Below, piece by piece: positions 1 to 7,791 of a stretch of DNA of 48,922 bases; position 1 is the first letter of the stretch; each line of letters opens with the position of its first letter. This DNA comes from Ectopseudomonas mendocina (GTDB lineage: Bacteria; Pseudomonadota; Gammaproteobacteria; Pseudomonadales; Pseudomonadaceae). Under the pieces are notes generated by a model, which ran no database searches, was not told the origin of the DNA, and saw only the letters and a list, made by a program, of their open reading frames with translations. The DNA lies in the NCBI RefSeq assembly GCF_008041835.1, contig NZ_VRYE01000058.1, forward strand, positions 1 through 48,922. Reading direction: 5' to 3'. Both the position numbers and the translations under genes were made by a program.

Positions 1-238
1 AAGTTTGACGGTCGCACCGCGGCACCAGCAACAAGCCCGCGTCCGAGGTGTGGTGACCACCGGTGAAAGAGGCCTCGTCGAGGCGGCGAGAGAGGGGTGA
101 AAAGTGGAGTTTTTCTGGTTGCATTTTGTGAGCGGCTGAAGACTTATGGGGCTTTGTTTGGCGACAAGAATCATAAGGCTTTCAGCCGTTTTTGTGTAAG
201 CTGTCATGAGAAATCCGGGTTAATCGTACTGCCGTGAG
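1..238. other. Left-edge non-coding stretch
   Basis: I see no supported gene here. Short open frames run in from the left edge but end within about 100 bases and resemble nothing I recognise. The last bases (GAGG near 235-238) are the ribosome binding site of the next gene. Confidence 0.5.
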
Positions 239-244
239 GTGACC

Positions 245-1294
245 ATGCTGTTTCGCCAACTGTTCGACGCTGCTTCCTCTACCTACACCTACCTGCTGGG
301 CGACCCGGCCAGCGGCGAAGCCCTGCTGATTGATCCGGTGTTCGAGCAGACCACCCGCGACCTGTCACTGCTGCAGGAGCTGGGCCTGACCCTGAAGCTG
401 GTGGTCGACACCCACGCTCACGCCGACCACGTCACCGCCGCCTGGCTGCTGAAGCAGAAAACCGGCTGCCAGATTGCATCAGCCGCGGTCATCAACGCCG
501 AGTATGTCGACCTGCCGCTGCACCACGGCCAGCGCTTCGGCGTTAACGGCGTCGAGCTGGAAGCCCGTGCCACCCCCGGCCACACCGACGGTTGCATGAG
601 CTACGTGCTCGCCGATCAGTCGATGGTGTTTACCGGCGATGCACTGCTGATTCGTGGCTGCGGACGCAGTGATTTCCAGCAGGGCAACCCGCACACCCTC
701 TACCACTCGATCACCGAGCAGCTGTTCAGCCTGCCCGACAGCTGTCAGGTGTATCCGGCCCACGATTACAACGGCCGGACCCAGAGCAGCATCGGTGAAG
801 AGCGCGCCTTCAACGCCCGGGTCGGCGGCCAGGCCAACGAAAGCGACTTTGTCGGTTACATGGACGCCCTGCGCCTGCCCCACCCCAAACGCATCGACGA
901 GGCAGTCCCGGCTAACCTGCGCAGCGGCAAGCCGCCGGAAGACCAGCTGCCGCTGCAGCAGGACTGGTGCGACGACCTGCGCATCACCTACGCCGGCGTG
1001 CCGGAGGTGGGGCTGGAGTGGCTGATGGCACACCGCAATGGCGTGACCCTGCTCGACGTGCGCGAGCCCGCCGAGTGGGAGCAGGAGCCTCTGCCGGCCT
1101 ACCTTGGCGACACCCTGCAGATTCCGGTCGGCAGCCTGCACGAGCGCATTGCCGACATACCGGATGTGTTGCCGGTGGTCGCCCTTTGCCGCTCGGGCAG
1201 ACGCTCTGCGCTGGCCACCAACATCCTGCGCGAAAAGGGCAGACCGCAGGTTGCCAGCCTGCGCGGCGGCTGGCTGGCCCTGCCGCAGGGCTGA
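245..1294 (+). CDS. Persulfide dioxygenase-rhodanese fusion (ETHE1-type MBL fold)
   Basis: This 349-residue protein has an N-terminal metallo-beta-lactamase fold with THAHADH (His57, His59, Asp61, His62) and the ETHE1-type signature TGDALLIRGCGRSDFQ. A C-terminal rhodanese domain carries the loop CRSGRRS, with the likely nucleophile at Cys315. Proteins of this architecture (PRF) oxidise glutathione persulfide to sulfite and exchange sulfane sulfur with glutathione or thiosulfate in the cytoplasm. A GTG at 239 is also in frame, but it lies inside GAGGTG. The ATG at 245, six bases after GAGG, is the better start. The gene stands alone and has no visible link to the purine genes downstream. The family is clear; the exact sulfur substrate is inferred. 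Confidence 0.88.
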   Translation: MLFRQLFDAASSTYTYLLGDPASGEALLIDPVFEQTTRDLSLLQELGLTLKLVVDTHAHADHVTAAWLLKQKTGCQIASAAVINAEYVDLPLHHGQRFGVNGVELEARATPGHTDGCMSYVLADQSMVFTGDALLIRGCGRSDFQQGNPHTLYHSITEQLFSLPDSCQVYPAHDYNGRTQSSIGEERAFNARVGGQANESDFVGYMDALRLPHPKRIDEAVPANLRSGKPPEDQLPLQQDWCDDLRITYAGVPEVGLEWLMAHRNGVTLLDVREPAEWEQEPLPAYLGDTLQIPVGSLHERIADIPDVLPVVALCRSGRRSALATNILREKGRPQVASLRGGWLALPQG

Positions 1295-1306
1295 CCGACT
1301 CGGTGC

Positions 1307-1352
1307 GCCAGCCCGGATAATGCTTCAGATTGGTGCATTATCCGGGTTGGCG
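1307..1352. repeat. Long palindrome downstream of the MBL-rhodanese gene
   Basis: Two arms of 17 bases (1307-1323 and 1335-1351) containing CCCGGATAATGC and GCATTATCCGGG pair almost perfectly around an 11-base loop. No T tract follows, so it is either a Rho-independent terminator lacking its tail or a REP-like palindromic element. It ends 12 bases after the stop codon, where a terminator would be expected. Confidence 0.55.
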
Positions 1353-1437
1353 TGCTGCCATTTCCTGCCATGCCTGCGCGCGAAGAACGTCGTACTGGCG
1401 GCGAGCCCGGCGGACGGCTAAAATTTTTCGTCATTTC

Positions 1438-1453
1438 CTGAACAAATGGCCAG
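1438..1453. promoter_or_regulatory. Weak RutR-type operator candidate
   Basis: CTGAACAAATGGCCAG matches the window's recurring palindrome CTGACCA-NN-TGGTCAG at 12 of 14 positions and is itself symmetric. It overlaps the -24 part of the promoter at 1447-1462, so a bound repressor would block polymerase. It is one of the weaker members of the set. Confidence 0.35.
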
Positions 1454-1462
1454 TTTTTTGCT
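1447..1462 (+). promoter_or_regulatory. Sigma-54 (-24/-12) promoter for the BMP binding protein
   Basis: TGGCCAGTTTTTTGCT has GG and GC separated by exactly 10 bases and matches 14 of 16 positions of TGGCACRNNNNTTGCW. Predicted transcription start is near 1473, 62 bases before the start codon. Confidence 0.6.
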
Positions 1463-1534
1463 GCAGGGAAAGATCGGCCCCGCTCCAACGGACGCGGAAC
1501 GGTCGCCAACAACTAGATCCCAGGAGAAGCATTC

Positions 1535-2605
1535 ATGAGTTTCAAACGCACACTCGCTCTGGCAGCAGCACTCGTCATGCCGCTGCAGGTCATGGCAGCA
1601 GATGACCCGCTGAAAGTCGGTTTTGTTTATGTTGGTCCCATCGGTGACCACGGCTGGAGCTACCAGCACGACCAGGGCCGCAAGGAGCTGGAAGCCCATT
1701 TCGGTGACAAGGTGCAAACCACCTACGTTGAAAACGTCAACGAAGGCGCCGACGCCGAGCGCACCATCCGTCGTCTGGCCCAGGCCGGCAACGACGTGAT
1801 CTTCACCACATCGTTCGGTTTCATGAATCCGACTGCCCGCGTCGCCGCCGACTACCCGGAAAAGACCTTCCTGCACGCGACCGGCTACAAGCGCGCTGAC
1901 AACCTGAGCACCTACCTGTCCGTAACCTACGAAGGCCGTTACGTCACCGGCACCGCTGCCGGCATGGTCACCAAGAGCAACGTGCTGGGCTACATTGCTT
2001 CCTTCCCGATTCCGGAAGTTATCCGCGACATCAACGCCACCTACATGGGCGCCAAGGCGGTCAACCCGGATGTTGAGCTGAAAGTCGTGTGGGTCAACAC
2101 CTGGTTCGATCCGGCCAAGGAAGCTGACGCTGCCAACACCCTGATGGACCAGGGCGCCGACGTTATCGTTCAGCACACCGACAGCCCGGCACCGCTGCTG
2201 GCAGCCCAGAAGCGTGGCGTATGGGGCGTTGGTCAGGCTTCCGACATGAGCCACTTCGCACCTGAAGCGCACCTGCTGTCCGTGGTCAACGACTGGGGTC
2301 CGTACTACATCAAGAGCGTTCAGGACGTTATGGACGGCACCTGGGAATCGTCTGACTACTGGGGCGGCATCCACGATGGCGTGATCAAGATCGAGTCCAT
2401 CAGCGACAAGCTGACCGAAGAGCAACGCGCCAAGGTCGACAGCGTTATCGAGTCGATCCGCAGCGGCGAATTCCACCCCTTCACCGGCCCGATCAACGAC
2501 CAGAGCGGCACCCTGCGCGTGGCCGACGGCGTGGAAATGACCCACGAAGAACTGGCCGGCATGGACTGGTACGTCGAAGGCATGACCGCCTCCATTCCGA
2601 AGTAA
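1535..2605 (+). CDS. BMP-family ABC transporter substrate-binding protein (purine nucleoside type)
   Basis: This 356-residue periplasmic binding protein of the basic membrane protein/PnrA family begins with a Sec signal peptide (about residues 1-21, ending VMA). The mature part starts KVGFVYVGPIGDHGWSYQHD, the usual BMP N-terminus with an aromatic and an Asp in the first ligand loop. BMP proteins deliver purine nucleosides or bases to YufO/YufP-type ABC importers. The ATPase and permeases of that type lie 12 kb away at 14918-18459, and no other BMP binding protein is present, so this is probably their partner. AGGAG lies about 9 bases before the ATG. A sigma-54 promoter precedes it and a strong terminator follows, so it is probably a single-gene unit. 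Confidence 0.88.
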   Translation: MSFKRTLALAAALVMPLQVMAADDPLKVGFVYVGPIGDHGWSYQHDQGRKELEAHFGDKVQTTYVENVNEGADAERTIRRLAQAGNDVIFTTSFGFMNPTARVAADYPEKTFLHATGYKRADNLSTYLSVTYEGRYVTGTAAGMVTKSNVLGYIASFPIPEVIRDINATYMGAKAVNPDVELKVVWVNTWFDPAKEADAANTLMDQGADVIVQHTDSPAPLLAAQKRGVWGVGQASDMSHFAPEAHLLSVVNDWGPYYIKSVQDVMDGTWESSDYWGGIHDGVIKIESISDKLTEEQRAKVDSVIESIRSGEFHPFTGPINDQSGTLRVADGVEMTHEELAGMDWYVEGMTASIPK

Positions 2606-2665
2606 GCACATGCACTACACCGGCAGCGTGCCCATCAAACGTCGCCGGTGAACCGCAGGCAACGA

Positions 2666-2692
2666 AAAACCCGAGCAATGCTCGGGTTTTTT
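2666..2692 (+). terminator. Rho-independent terminator after the BMP binding protein
   Basis: CCCGAGC (2670-2676), an AAT loop and GCTCGGG (2680-2686) are followed by six T residues and preceded by an A run. It is a textbook terminator about 60 bases after the stop codon. Confidence 0.93.
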
Positions 2693-2700
2693 ATGGCATC

Positions 2701-2881
2701 CGCAGGGAATCAGCACAACGCACACCCGTAGGGGCCCAGCACGCCGTGCCCGCGGTCAAGATTGCACGCGACAACCTGGACCCACGGGATACCCCGCAAG
2801 CCGCTCGGGCACAGCATGCTGTGCCCCTACGCAGGGAATGGTGCACGGCGCGCGTTCGCAGGGGCACGGCATGCCGTGCCC
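2701..2881. repeat. Degenerate tandem repeat with REP-like palindromes
   Basis: CGCAGGGAAT occurs at 2701 and 2830. Each copy is followed about 27-31 bases later by a GGGGC..GCC/CATGCCGTGCCC-type palindrome (2728-2751 and 2861-2881), giving a unit of about 129 bases. A third palindrome of the same family, in inverted orientation, sits at 2807-2830 (GGGCACAGCATGCTGTGCCC). No coding potential is evident. It resembles REP/BIME intergenic repeats. Confidence 0.7.
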
Positions 2882-2891
2882 GATCAGACGG

Positions 2892-4244
2892 TCAGCTACG
2901 AATCAGCTGCGCCACCGATTCCTGCACCCGCGCGGTCAGCTCGGCCTCATCCAGCCCGCAGATATTGCCGTTATCGACCGCCGGGCGGCCCTGAATAAAG
3001 CTGTATTTGACGCTGGCCGGTTCACCGCACATCAGCGGCGCGGTGAGCGGGCTGTGGACGCCGGCAAAGCGCGGCTGATTGATATCGAACAGCACCAGAT
3101 CGGCAGCCATGCCGACTTTGATCTCGCCGACATCATCCAGACCCAACAGCCTGGCGCCGTTGCGGCTGCCCCAGCCCAGCACCTGTTCCAGCGTGGTGGC
3201 GTCCGGGCCATGCACGGCGCGGTGAATCAGCCAGGCAAGGTTCAGCTCCTGCAGCATGGAGCCGGATTCAGCCGAGGCCGAGCCGTCGACGCCGAGGGTG
3301 ATCGACATGCCTGCCTGTTCCATTTTGATCGCCGGGGCGATGCCGCTGCCGAGACGGCAGTTGGAGGTCGGGCAGTGGGCGATACCGGTGCCGGTGCTGG
3401 CGAGGCGGTCGATGATGTAATCGTCGCAGTGCACCAGATGGGCAAACCAGACATCGTCGCCCAGCCAGCCGCAATCACCGGCGTAATCCACGGCACGCTT
3501 GCCATATTTCTGCAGCGAGGCGACTTCGTCAAAGTCCACTTCCAGCAGGTGCGAGTGCATGCCCAGCTTGAACTCGCGGGCGTAGGCGGCCTGTTCGCGC
3601 AGGCCATCCGGATCGCTGGAGTGAATCAGGCTGGTCGGTGCCACCACCAGCTTGCGCATGGCATCGCCACCGTCCTGATGATAGCGCGTACGACTGGCAT
3701 CCAGCCGCTCGATGATCTGGCCAATGGTTTCCGGCGCGATGCCGTGTTCAATCATGCCGTGGTGGCTGCCAACCGAGGTGGCGCTGCCGCGGCACAGTAC
3801 CAGCCGCATGCCCAGCTCGTCGGCGGCGCGCCAGACGGCGTCTTCCAGCTCGGGGCTGGTGGTCGCGTGATACAGGTAGTGGTGATCGGCGCAGGTGGTG
3901 CCGCCAGAGCGCAGCAGTTCATACAAGCCCAGACGCGCAGCGTGGTACATCAACTCCGGGGTGACCTTGGGCCAGTAGCGGTAGGGTACCGAACCCAACC
4001 AGTCGTTGAGGTTCTGGTTCAGGCCACCGGGCACGCCCTTCATGATCGACTGGGCAAGGTGATGGTGAGTGTTGACTAAACCGGGCCAGACCACGCAACC
4101 GCGCGCGTCGATCAGGGTTTCACCCGCTGCCGGCGCAAGATCCCGTCCCAGCTCGGTAATTTTGCCGTCGCTGATGCGGATATCGGTCGCATCGGCGACG
4201 GTAGGGGAAAATACGGCTTGTGCATTCTTGATCAGGTACGCCAT
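2892..4244 (-). CDS. 8-oxoguanine deaminase/hydroxyatrazine-hydrolase-like amidohydrolase
   Basis: This 450-residue protein belongs to the TRZ/ATZ branch of the amidohydrolase superfamily. Metal ligands are NTHHH (His60/His62), MHSHLLE, the His in the WFAHLVHC region and Asp of GVDGSAS. HCPTSNCRLGSG is the usual loop before the last ligand. The family deaminates or dechlorinates N-heterocycles, and Pseudomonas members include 8-oxoguanine deaminase. The exact substrate is not fixed by sequence. A paralogue at 27605-28972 is closer to the characterised 8-oxoguanine deaminase. The start at 4244 follows GAGGAG about 10 bases upstream; an earlier in-frame start at 4301 has no comparable site and adds residues unlike the family. 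It diverges from the oxygenase at 4804. Confidence 0.8.
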   Translation of the reverse strand: MAYLIKNAQAVFSPTVADATDIRISDGKITELGRDLAPAAGETLIDARGCVVWPGLVNTHHHLAQSIMKGVPGGLNQNLNDWLGSVPYRYWPKVTPELMYHAARLGLYELLRSGGTTCADHHYLYHATTSPELEDAVWRAADELGMRLVLCRGSATSVGSHHGMIEHGIAPETIGQIIERLDASRTRYHQDGGDAMRKLVVAPTSLIHSSDPDGLREQAAYAREFKLGMHSHLLEVDFDEVASLQKYGKRAVDYAGDCGWLGDDVWFAHLVHCDDYIIDRLASTGTGIAHCPTSNCRLGSGIAPAIKMEQAGMSITLGVDGSASAESGSMLQELNLAWLIHRAVHGPDATTLEQVLGWGSRNGARLLGLDDVGEIKVGMAADLVLFDINQPRFAGVHSPLTAPLMCGEPASVKYSFIQGRPAVDNGNICGLDEAELTARVQESVAQLIRS

Positions 4245-4394
4245 GCAGGTACTGCTCCTCTGTTGCTGCCAAAGAGCAATGTCCCGGAGCTGGGGAAGCA
4301 CGAATCAATGCCTCACGCCCCTGACCGCTTCTACTCTGTTGCGTTGTGTTGATATCACCGCAGCATGCGGTGCCAAGGCGATGAATGCAATTTT

Positions 4395-4410
4395 TTGACC
4401 AACCTGCCTG
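4395..4410. promoter_or_regulatory. RutR-type operator candidate (one strong half)
   Basis: TTGACCAACCTGCCTG has a perfect TTGACCA left half and the AC spacer shared by several other sites here, but a poor right half. It lies between the divergent amidohydrolase and oxygenase genes. Confidence 0.45.
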
Positions 4411-4587
4411 CAGCGCTACAGCTCCCATTCCATCAGGCATCCAGCGCCAGAAGCCCATGCAGCGCGACCAAATCCGGTGCAGATGGTCAGCTTTTGCGCA
4501 ATCAAGGTGCAGCCTGCACGGCAGCCGCAAGCGGAACGGCGTACGCCGAGCCACAGCAGCCGGGGCGTTGCCCGGATTTGCCCATCT

Positions 4588-4603
4588 TGGCGCAAAATCT
4601 GCT
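4588..4603 (+). promoter_or_regulatory. Sigma-54 promoter for the oxygenase at 4804
   Basis: TGGCGCAAAATCTGCT has GG-N10-GC spacing and 14 of 16 consensus matches. Predicted start is near 4614. Confidence 0.6.
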
Positions 4604-4803
4604 TGAGTATTCGTGCCGCAGGATTATCCTCGGCAACATGAGTAGAAGCTGTCAGGGGGAAACACCCCAGGTCATTGCTCAGTTAGCGGACAATGCGCAT
4701 CGCGCGGTGGACGCCGGACTGACTGACCACAGCCTCTTTCCGACTCCCCGCCTGCGTCATTCTCCGCACCATTCGCCCCAATGGAACTACTCGGAGATTC
4801 AAC

Positions 4804-5817
4804 ATGACAACCGCAACAACCCCTGAATACGGCCTGAAAGAACTGCAGCTGGAAACCACTTTCGGCGGCATGGGCAAGGAAACCGTCCGCGAGATTCCGC
4901 TGATCGACCTGACCGACTTCGAGAACCGCCGCAGCGAGATAACCGAGCAACTGTGGAGCGCCGCCACCGAAGTCGGCTTCTTCCAGCTGGTTAATCATGG
5001 TCTGGATATCAAGCTGGTGCAGAGCGCCTTTGCGCTGTCCGAAGCCTTCTTCGCCCTGCCGAACGATCAGAAAGCCCGCTTCCCGCTGAAGAAGGGTCTG
5101 AACGCCGGCTGGGAGTTCATGTCGCAGGTACGCCCCTCGACCCGCACCGCCGACCAGAAGGAATCCTTCCAGATCACCCTGCCGCACATGGATGATCTGT
5201 GGCCGAACCAGATCGTGGTACCGGAGTTTCACCGCATCATGCTGGACTTCGAATACCGCGCCTGGCGCCTGGGCATGGACGTGCTGTCCTGTTTCGCCGA
5301 GCGCCTGGGTTTTGCCCGCGACTTCTTCACCAAGGCCCATGACCGCAGCCTGCCGGACTACCAGAGCACCCTGCGGCTGCTGCACTATCTGCCGCTACCG
5401 GAAGACGATCTGGACGAAAGCCTGTGGCGCGCCGGAGCACACACCGACTTCGACTGCCTGACCATGGTGTTCCAGAAGGAAGGCCAGGGCGGTCTGCAGG
5501 TCAGCCCGGGCAAGGACGCCGAAGGCGCCGGCGACAACCGCGAGTGGAGCAGCGTGATCCCGCGTGACGACATCATCACCTGCAACATCGGTGACATGCT
5601 GATGCGCTGGAGCGACGACCAGCTCAAGTCCACCCTGCACCGCGTGCGCATGCCCAAGCCGGGCGAATACCGTGGCCCGCGTTACAGCATGGCGTTCTTC
5701 TGTCAGGCCAACAAGAACGTGATGATCGAAAGCCCGGCCGGCAAATACCCGCCGATCTCGGCGGCCGACTACCTGCTGCAGCGCATTCAGGCGAACTTTG
5801 CCGAAGCGAAGAAGTAA
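4804..5817 (+). CDS. 2-oxoglutarate/Fe(II) oxygenase, isopenicillin N synthase family (copy 1)
   Basis: This 337-residue enzyme shows an N-terminal DIOX_N region (PLIDLTDF...GFFQLVNHG) and a double-stranded beta-helix with the iron triad His213-x-Asp215 (AHTDFD) and His279 (STLHRV). Arg293 (RYSMAFF) is the 2-oxoglutarate ligand. It should couple 2-oxoglutarate decarboxylation to hydroxylation or demethylation of a small molecule. Context next to an 8-oxoguanine-deaminase-like gene, and similar pairs elsewhere in the window, suggest a nucleobase substrate; fungal thymine 7-hydroxylase belongs to this superfamily. The GGAG before the ATG supports the start. It is the most divergent of the four copies, with extra residues around 236-246. 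Confidence 0.85.
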   Translation: MTTATTPEYGLKELQLETTFGGMGKETVREIPLIDLTDFENRRSEITEQLWSAATEVGFFQLVNHGLDIKLVQSAFALSEAFFALPNDQKARFPLKKGLNAGWEFMSQVRPSTRTADQKESFQITLPHMDDLWPNQIVVPEFHRIMLDFEYRAWRLGMDVLSCFAERLGFARDFFTKAHDRSLPDYQSTLRLLHYLPLPEDDLDESLWRAGAHTDFDCLTMVFQKEGQGGLQVSPGKDAEGAGDNREWSSVIPRDDIITCNIGDMLMRWSDDQLKSTLHRVRMPKPGEYRGPRYSMAFFCQANKNVMIESPAGKYPPISAADYLLQRIQANFAEAKK

Positions 5818-5841
5818 CGCCGCAAGACTCAATATCTGATC

Positions 5842-5887
5842 GTTCCCACGCTCTGCGTGGGAACACCCGTCCGGACGCTCTGCGTCC
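5842..5887. repeat. Left REP pair flanking RAYT 1
   Basis: Two consecutive palindromes, GTTCCCACGCTCTGCGTGGGAAC style (5842-5864) and GGACGCTCTGCGTCC (5873-5887), form the inverted counterpart of the pair at 6482-6528. The arrangement is that of REP sequences bracketing their cognate RAYT. Confidence 0.85.
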
Positions 5888-5889
5888 GC

Positions 5890-6423
5890 TCACCGCCAAC
5901 GGTCAATCTCGATCAGTCCATCCTGTCCTGTGTAGGTTCGAGCACTGGAATAGCGCCAGTGCTCGGGCACATCAACGTAGCCACGCTTGACCGGGTTCAG
6001 GTGAATGTACTCAAGTTTTTGCAGCATCACCACCTCGCTACATACCAGCTCCGCGTGACTGCCTTCTTGCCAGATCTGGTGGTCTCTGTCCCGTTTGTGT
6101 GCTCGCTTGCCAACGCGAAACTGCCTCAAGGTGGCCTCGGCCCCCCGCTGGGTCAGGTAGTCGAGTATCTGCCGTGCGGTGTAGGACTTGAAAGTCTGGA
6201 CGCACTTGGCCAGATCGGGTGCCTGTGCCACATAGTGCAGATGGTTCTCCATGATGACGTAGCCAAACAGCTTCAAGCCCTGGTTTGCCTGCTGGTAGCG
6301 CCAACTGGCGAACAGAATGTCCACCAGCGCTGGCCGGGTGAACAGAGGAAGCCAGTCCGTCACCGTGCAGGTCAGGAAGTGAGCCTTGTCGGGCTCGGTA
6401 ATGACGTAGCGGCTGCGGCCCAT
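5890..6423 (-). CDS. REP-associated tyrosine transposase (RAYT 1)
   Basis: This 177-residue Y1/HUH-type protein has the metal-binding pair His61-x-His63 (MENHLHYV) and the likely nucleophile Tyr81 in FKSYTARQIL. The C-terminal block IHLNPVKRGYV..PEHWRYSSAR is typical of RAYTs. RAYTs cut and rejoin single-stranded REP hairpins and are single-copy, domesticated relatives of IS200/IS605 transposases. AAGGA lies 8 bases before the ATG at 6423. The open frame continues upstream to 6534, but there it reads through the REP palindromes and is unlikely to be translated. Matching REP arms on both sides support an intact RAYT-REP unit. Confidence 0.87.
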   Translation of the reverse strand: MGRSRYVITEPDKAHFLTCTVTDWLPLFTRPALVDILFASWRYQQANQGLKLFGYVIMENHLHYVAQAPDLAKCVQTFKSYTARQILDYLTQRGAEATLRQFRVGKRAHKRDRDHQIWQEGSHAELVCSEVVMLQKLEYIHLNPVKRGYVDVPEHWRYSSARTYTGQDGLIEIDRWR

Positions 6424-6481
6424 GACGGTCTTCCTTGATCGTGCGTCAGTGGTTTCCATGCAGTTTAGGCGGACAGCGAGA

Positions 6482-6528
6482 TGGACGCGGAGCGTCCAGG
6501 CAGGCATTCCCACGCAGAGCGTGGGAAC
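6482..6528. repeat. Right REP pair flanking RAYT 1
   Basis: GGACGCGGAGCGTCC (about 6482-6498) and the GTTCCCACGC-type palindrome (6507-6528) repeat the left pair in inverted order and orientation. The two ends therefore form about 50-base inverted repeats around the gene. Confidence 0.85.
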
Positions 6529-6573
6529 GATCACAGATCACAAAAGACGGGCACGCCGGAGCGCGCCCTCGGC

Positions 6574-7791
6574 TCAGGGGTTTTCCTGCAGCCACTTGCC
6601 GAGCAGGTCGCGCTCCTCGGGGGTGATGCCGGTCATGTTGCCGAGCGGCATGTACTCGGTGGCAACCGCGGCCTGATAGACCTTGTCGCGGTGCTGCTGG
6701 AGGTGCTCGAGACTGTCCAGCACGATGCCGGCCGGCGGGGCCTGGAAGGCCGGGCTGGTGGGCTTGACCGCGTGACAGGCCTGGCAGTGGGTGGCCAGCA
6801 GCTGGCTGATGTCGGCGTCGGCAACCCGGGTCACTGCAGCCCCTTCTTCTGCCGCGTGGCTGTCGATTCTCGCCGGTGCGCTCGGCGCCATAGCCCAGAT
6901 CAGGGCAACGGTGGCCAGCGCGCTGACAACCAGAATCGACGGCTTGAACTGGCCCTGATTGCGCAGGTTGAAGAAGTGCCGCGCGTAGGCCGTGATCGCA
7001 CCGATCGCCGCCAGCACCGCCCAACCGTAAGCGTTGGCGTAGAACATCGGGTAGTGGTTGCTGATCATGATGAACAGCACCGGCAGGGTCAGGTAGTTGT
7101 TGTGGCGCGTGCGCAGCATGGCGCGCTGAGCCAACATCACCACCTCTGCACCCGGTTTCTCGCCACGGGCCACCGCATTCACCAGCGCGCGCTGGGCCGG
7201 CACGATACCGAGGAAGACGTTGCCGACCATGATGGTGCCGATCACCGCACCAACGTGAATGTACGCTCCGCGACCGGCAAACACCTGATACAAACCGAAG
7301 GCAACCGCCACCAGAATCAGATACAGCACCACGCCAAAGGCCATGCCGTTGCGCGCCAGCGGGCTGCGAATCAGCGCCTCATACAACGCGACGACCGCCA
7401 CCAGCGTGCCCACTCCGATGGCAACAGCGCCGGCACCGCTGAGCGCCAGCTTGCTCGGATCGATCAGGTAGCCGGGGTTGCCCATGTAATACACCACGGC
7501 CAGCAGCGCCAGGCCGCTGAGCAGGGTGCTGTAGGCCTCCCACTTGAGCCAGTGCAGGTCGGACGGCATCTGTTCGGGGCCGACTTCGTACTTGGCCACC
7601 TCGTAGAAGCCGCCACCGTGGATGGCCCAGAGGTCACCCTTGATGCCTTTCTGCTTCTTCCACGCCGGCGGCTCGCGCAGGTTGTTGTCGAGCCAGACGA
7701 AGTAGAACGAGGCGCCGATCCAGGCGACCCCGGCAATCACGTGGAACCAGCGGATGATCAGGCTGAGCCATTCAGACAGATAGACCAGCAT
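6574..7791 (-). CDS. puuD: Urate hydroxylase PuuD, membrane-bound with C-terminal cytochrome c
   Basis: This 405-residue protein has an N-terminal multi-helix membrane domain (about 8 hydrophobic segments up to residue 300) and a C-terminal c-type heme domain with CQACH (Cys336, Cys339, His340). A distal Met is probably supplied by EYMPLGNM. This is the bacterial PuuD architecture. PuuD oxidises urate to 5-hydroxyisourate and is thought to pass electrons to the respiratory chain rather than directly to oxygen. It is the last gene of the xdhA-puuD operon and overlaps guaD by 20 bases. Its product feeds HiuH and UraD, encoded just upstream in the same operon. Confidence 0.95.
   Translation of the reverse strand: MLVYLSEWLSLIIRWFHVIAGVAWIGASFYFVWLDNNLREPPAWKKQKGIKGDLWAIHGGGFYEVAKYEVGPEQMPSDLHWLKWEAYSTLLSGLALLAVVYYMGNPGYLIDPSKLALSGAGAVAIGVGTLVAVVALYEALIRSPLARNGMAFGVVLYLILVAVAFGLYQVFAGRGAYIHVGAVIGTIMVGNVFLGIVPAQRALVNAVARGEKPGAEVVMLAQRAMLRTRHNNYLTLPVLFIMISNHYPMFYANAYGWAVLAAIGAITAYARHFFNLRNQGQFKPSILVVSALATVALIWAMAPSAPARIDSHAAEEGAAVTRVADADISQLLATHCQACHAVKPTSPAFQAPPAGIVLDSLEHLQQHRDKVYQAAVATEYMPLGNMTGITPEERDLLGKWLQENP

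Larger units (their letters stand above)
4245..4803. other. Divergent intergenic region (559 bases)
   Basis: No gene is supported. It holds a perfect RutR half-site at 4395, a further TGGTCAG at 4484-4490, the 11-mer AATCCGGTGCA at 4471-4481 (also at 40530-40540 upstream of another sigma-54 promoter), a GTGCA/TGCAC palindrome at 4512-4524 and a sigma-54 promoter at 4588. The transcript leader to 4804 would be about 190 bases; I recognise no riboswitch in it. Confidence 0.6.

Noticed and set aside
2838..4079. Long plus-strand open frame opposite the amidohydrolase
   Set aside because: It is a mirror of the real minus-strand gene in a high-GC genome. It has no ribosome site or recognisable domain, while the opposite strand carries all catalytic motifs.
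4361..4376. Minus-strand sigma-54 element for the amidohydrolase at 2892
   Set aside because: TGGCACCGCATGCTGC looks good, but GG and GC are separated by 11 bases instead of 10, which this sigma factor rarely tolerates.
4365..4826. 153-codon plus-strand frame in the divergent region
   Set aside because: It overlaps the promoter elements, has no ribosome site, and ends inside the oxygenase gene.
5890..6534. Upstream extension of RAYT 1 to 6534
   Set aside because: The extra residues translate the REP palindromes. AAGGA before the ATG at 6423 and the family's usual N-terminus support the shorter protein.
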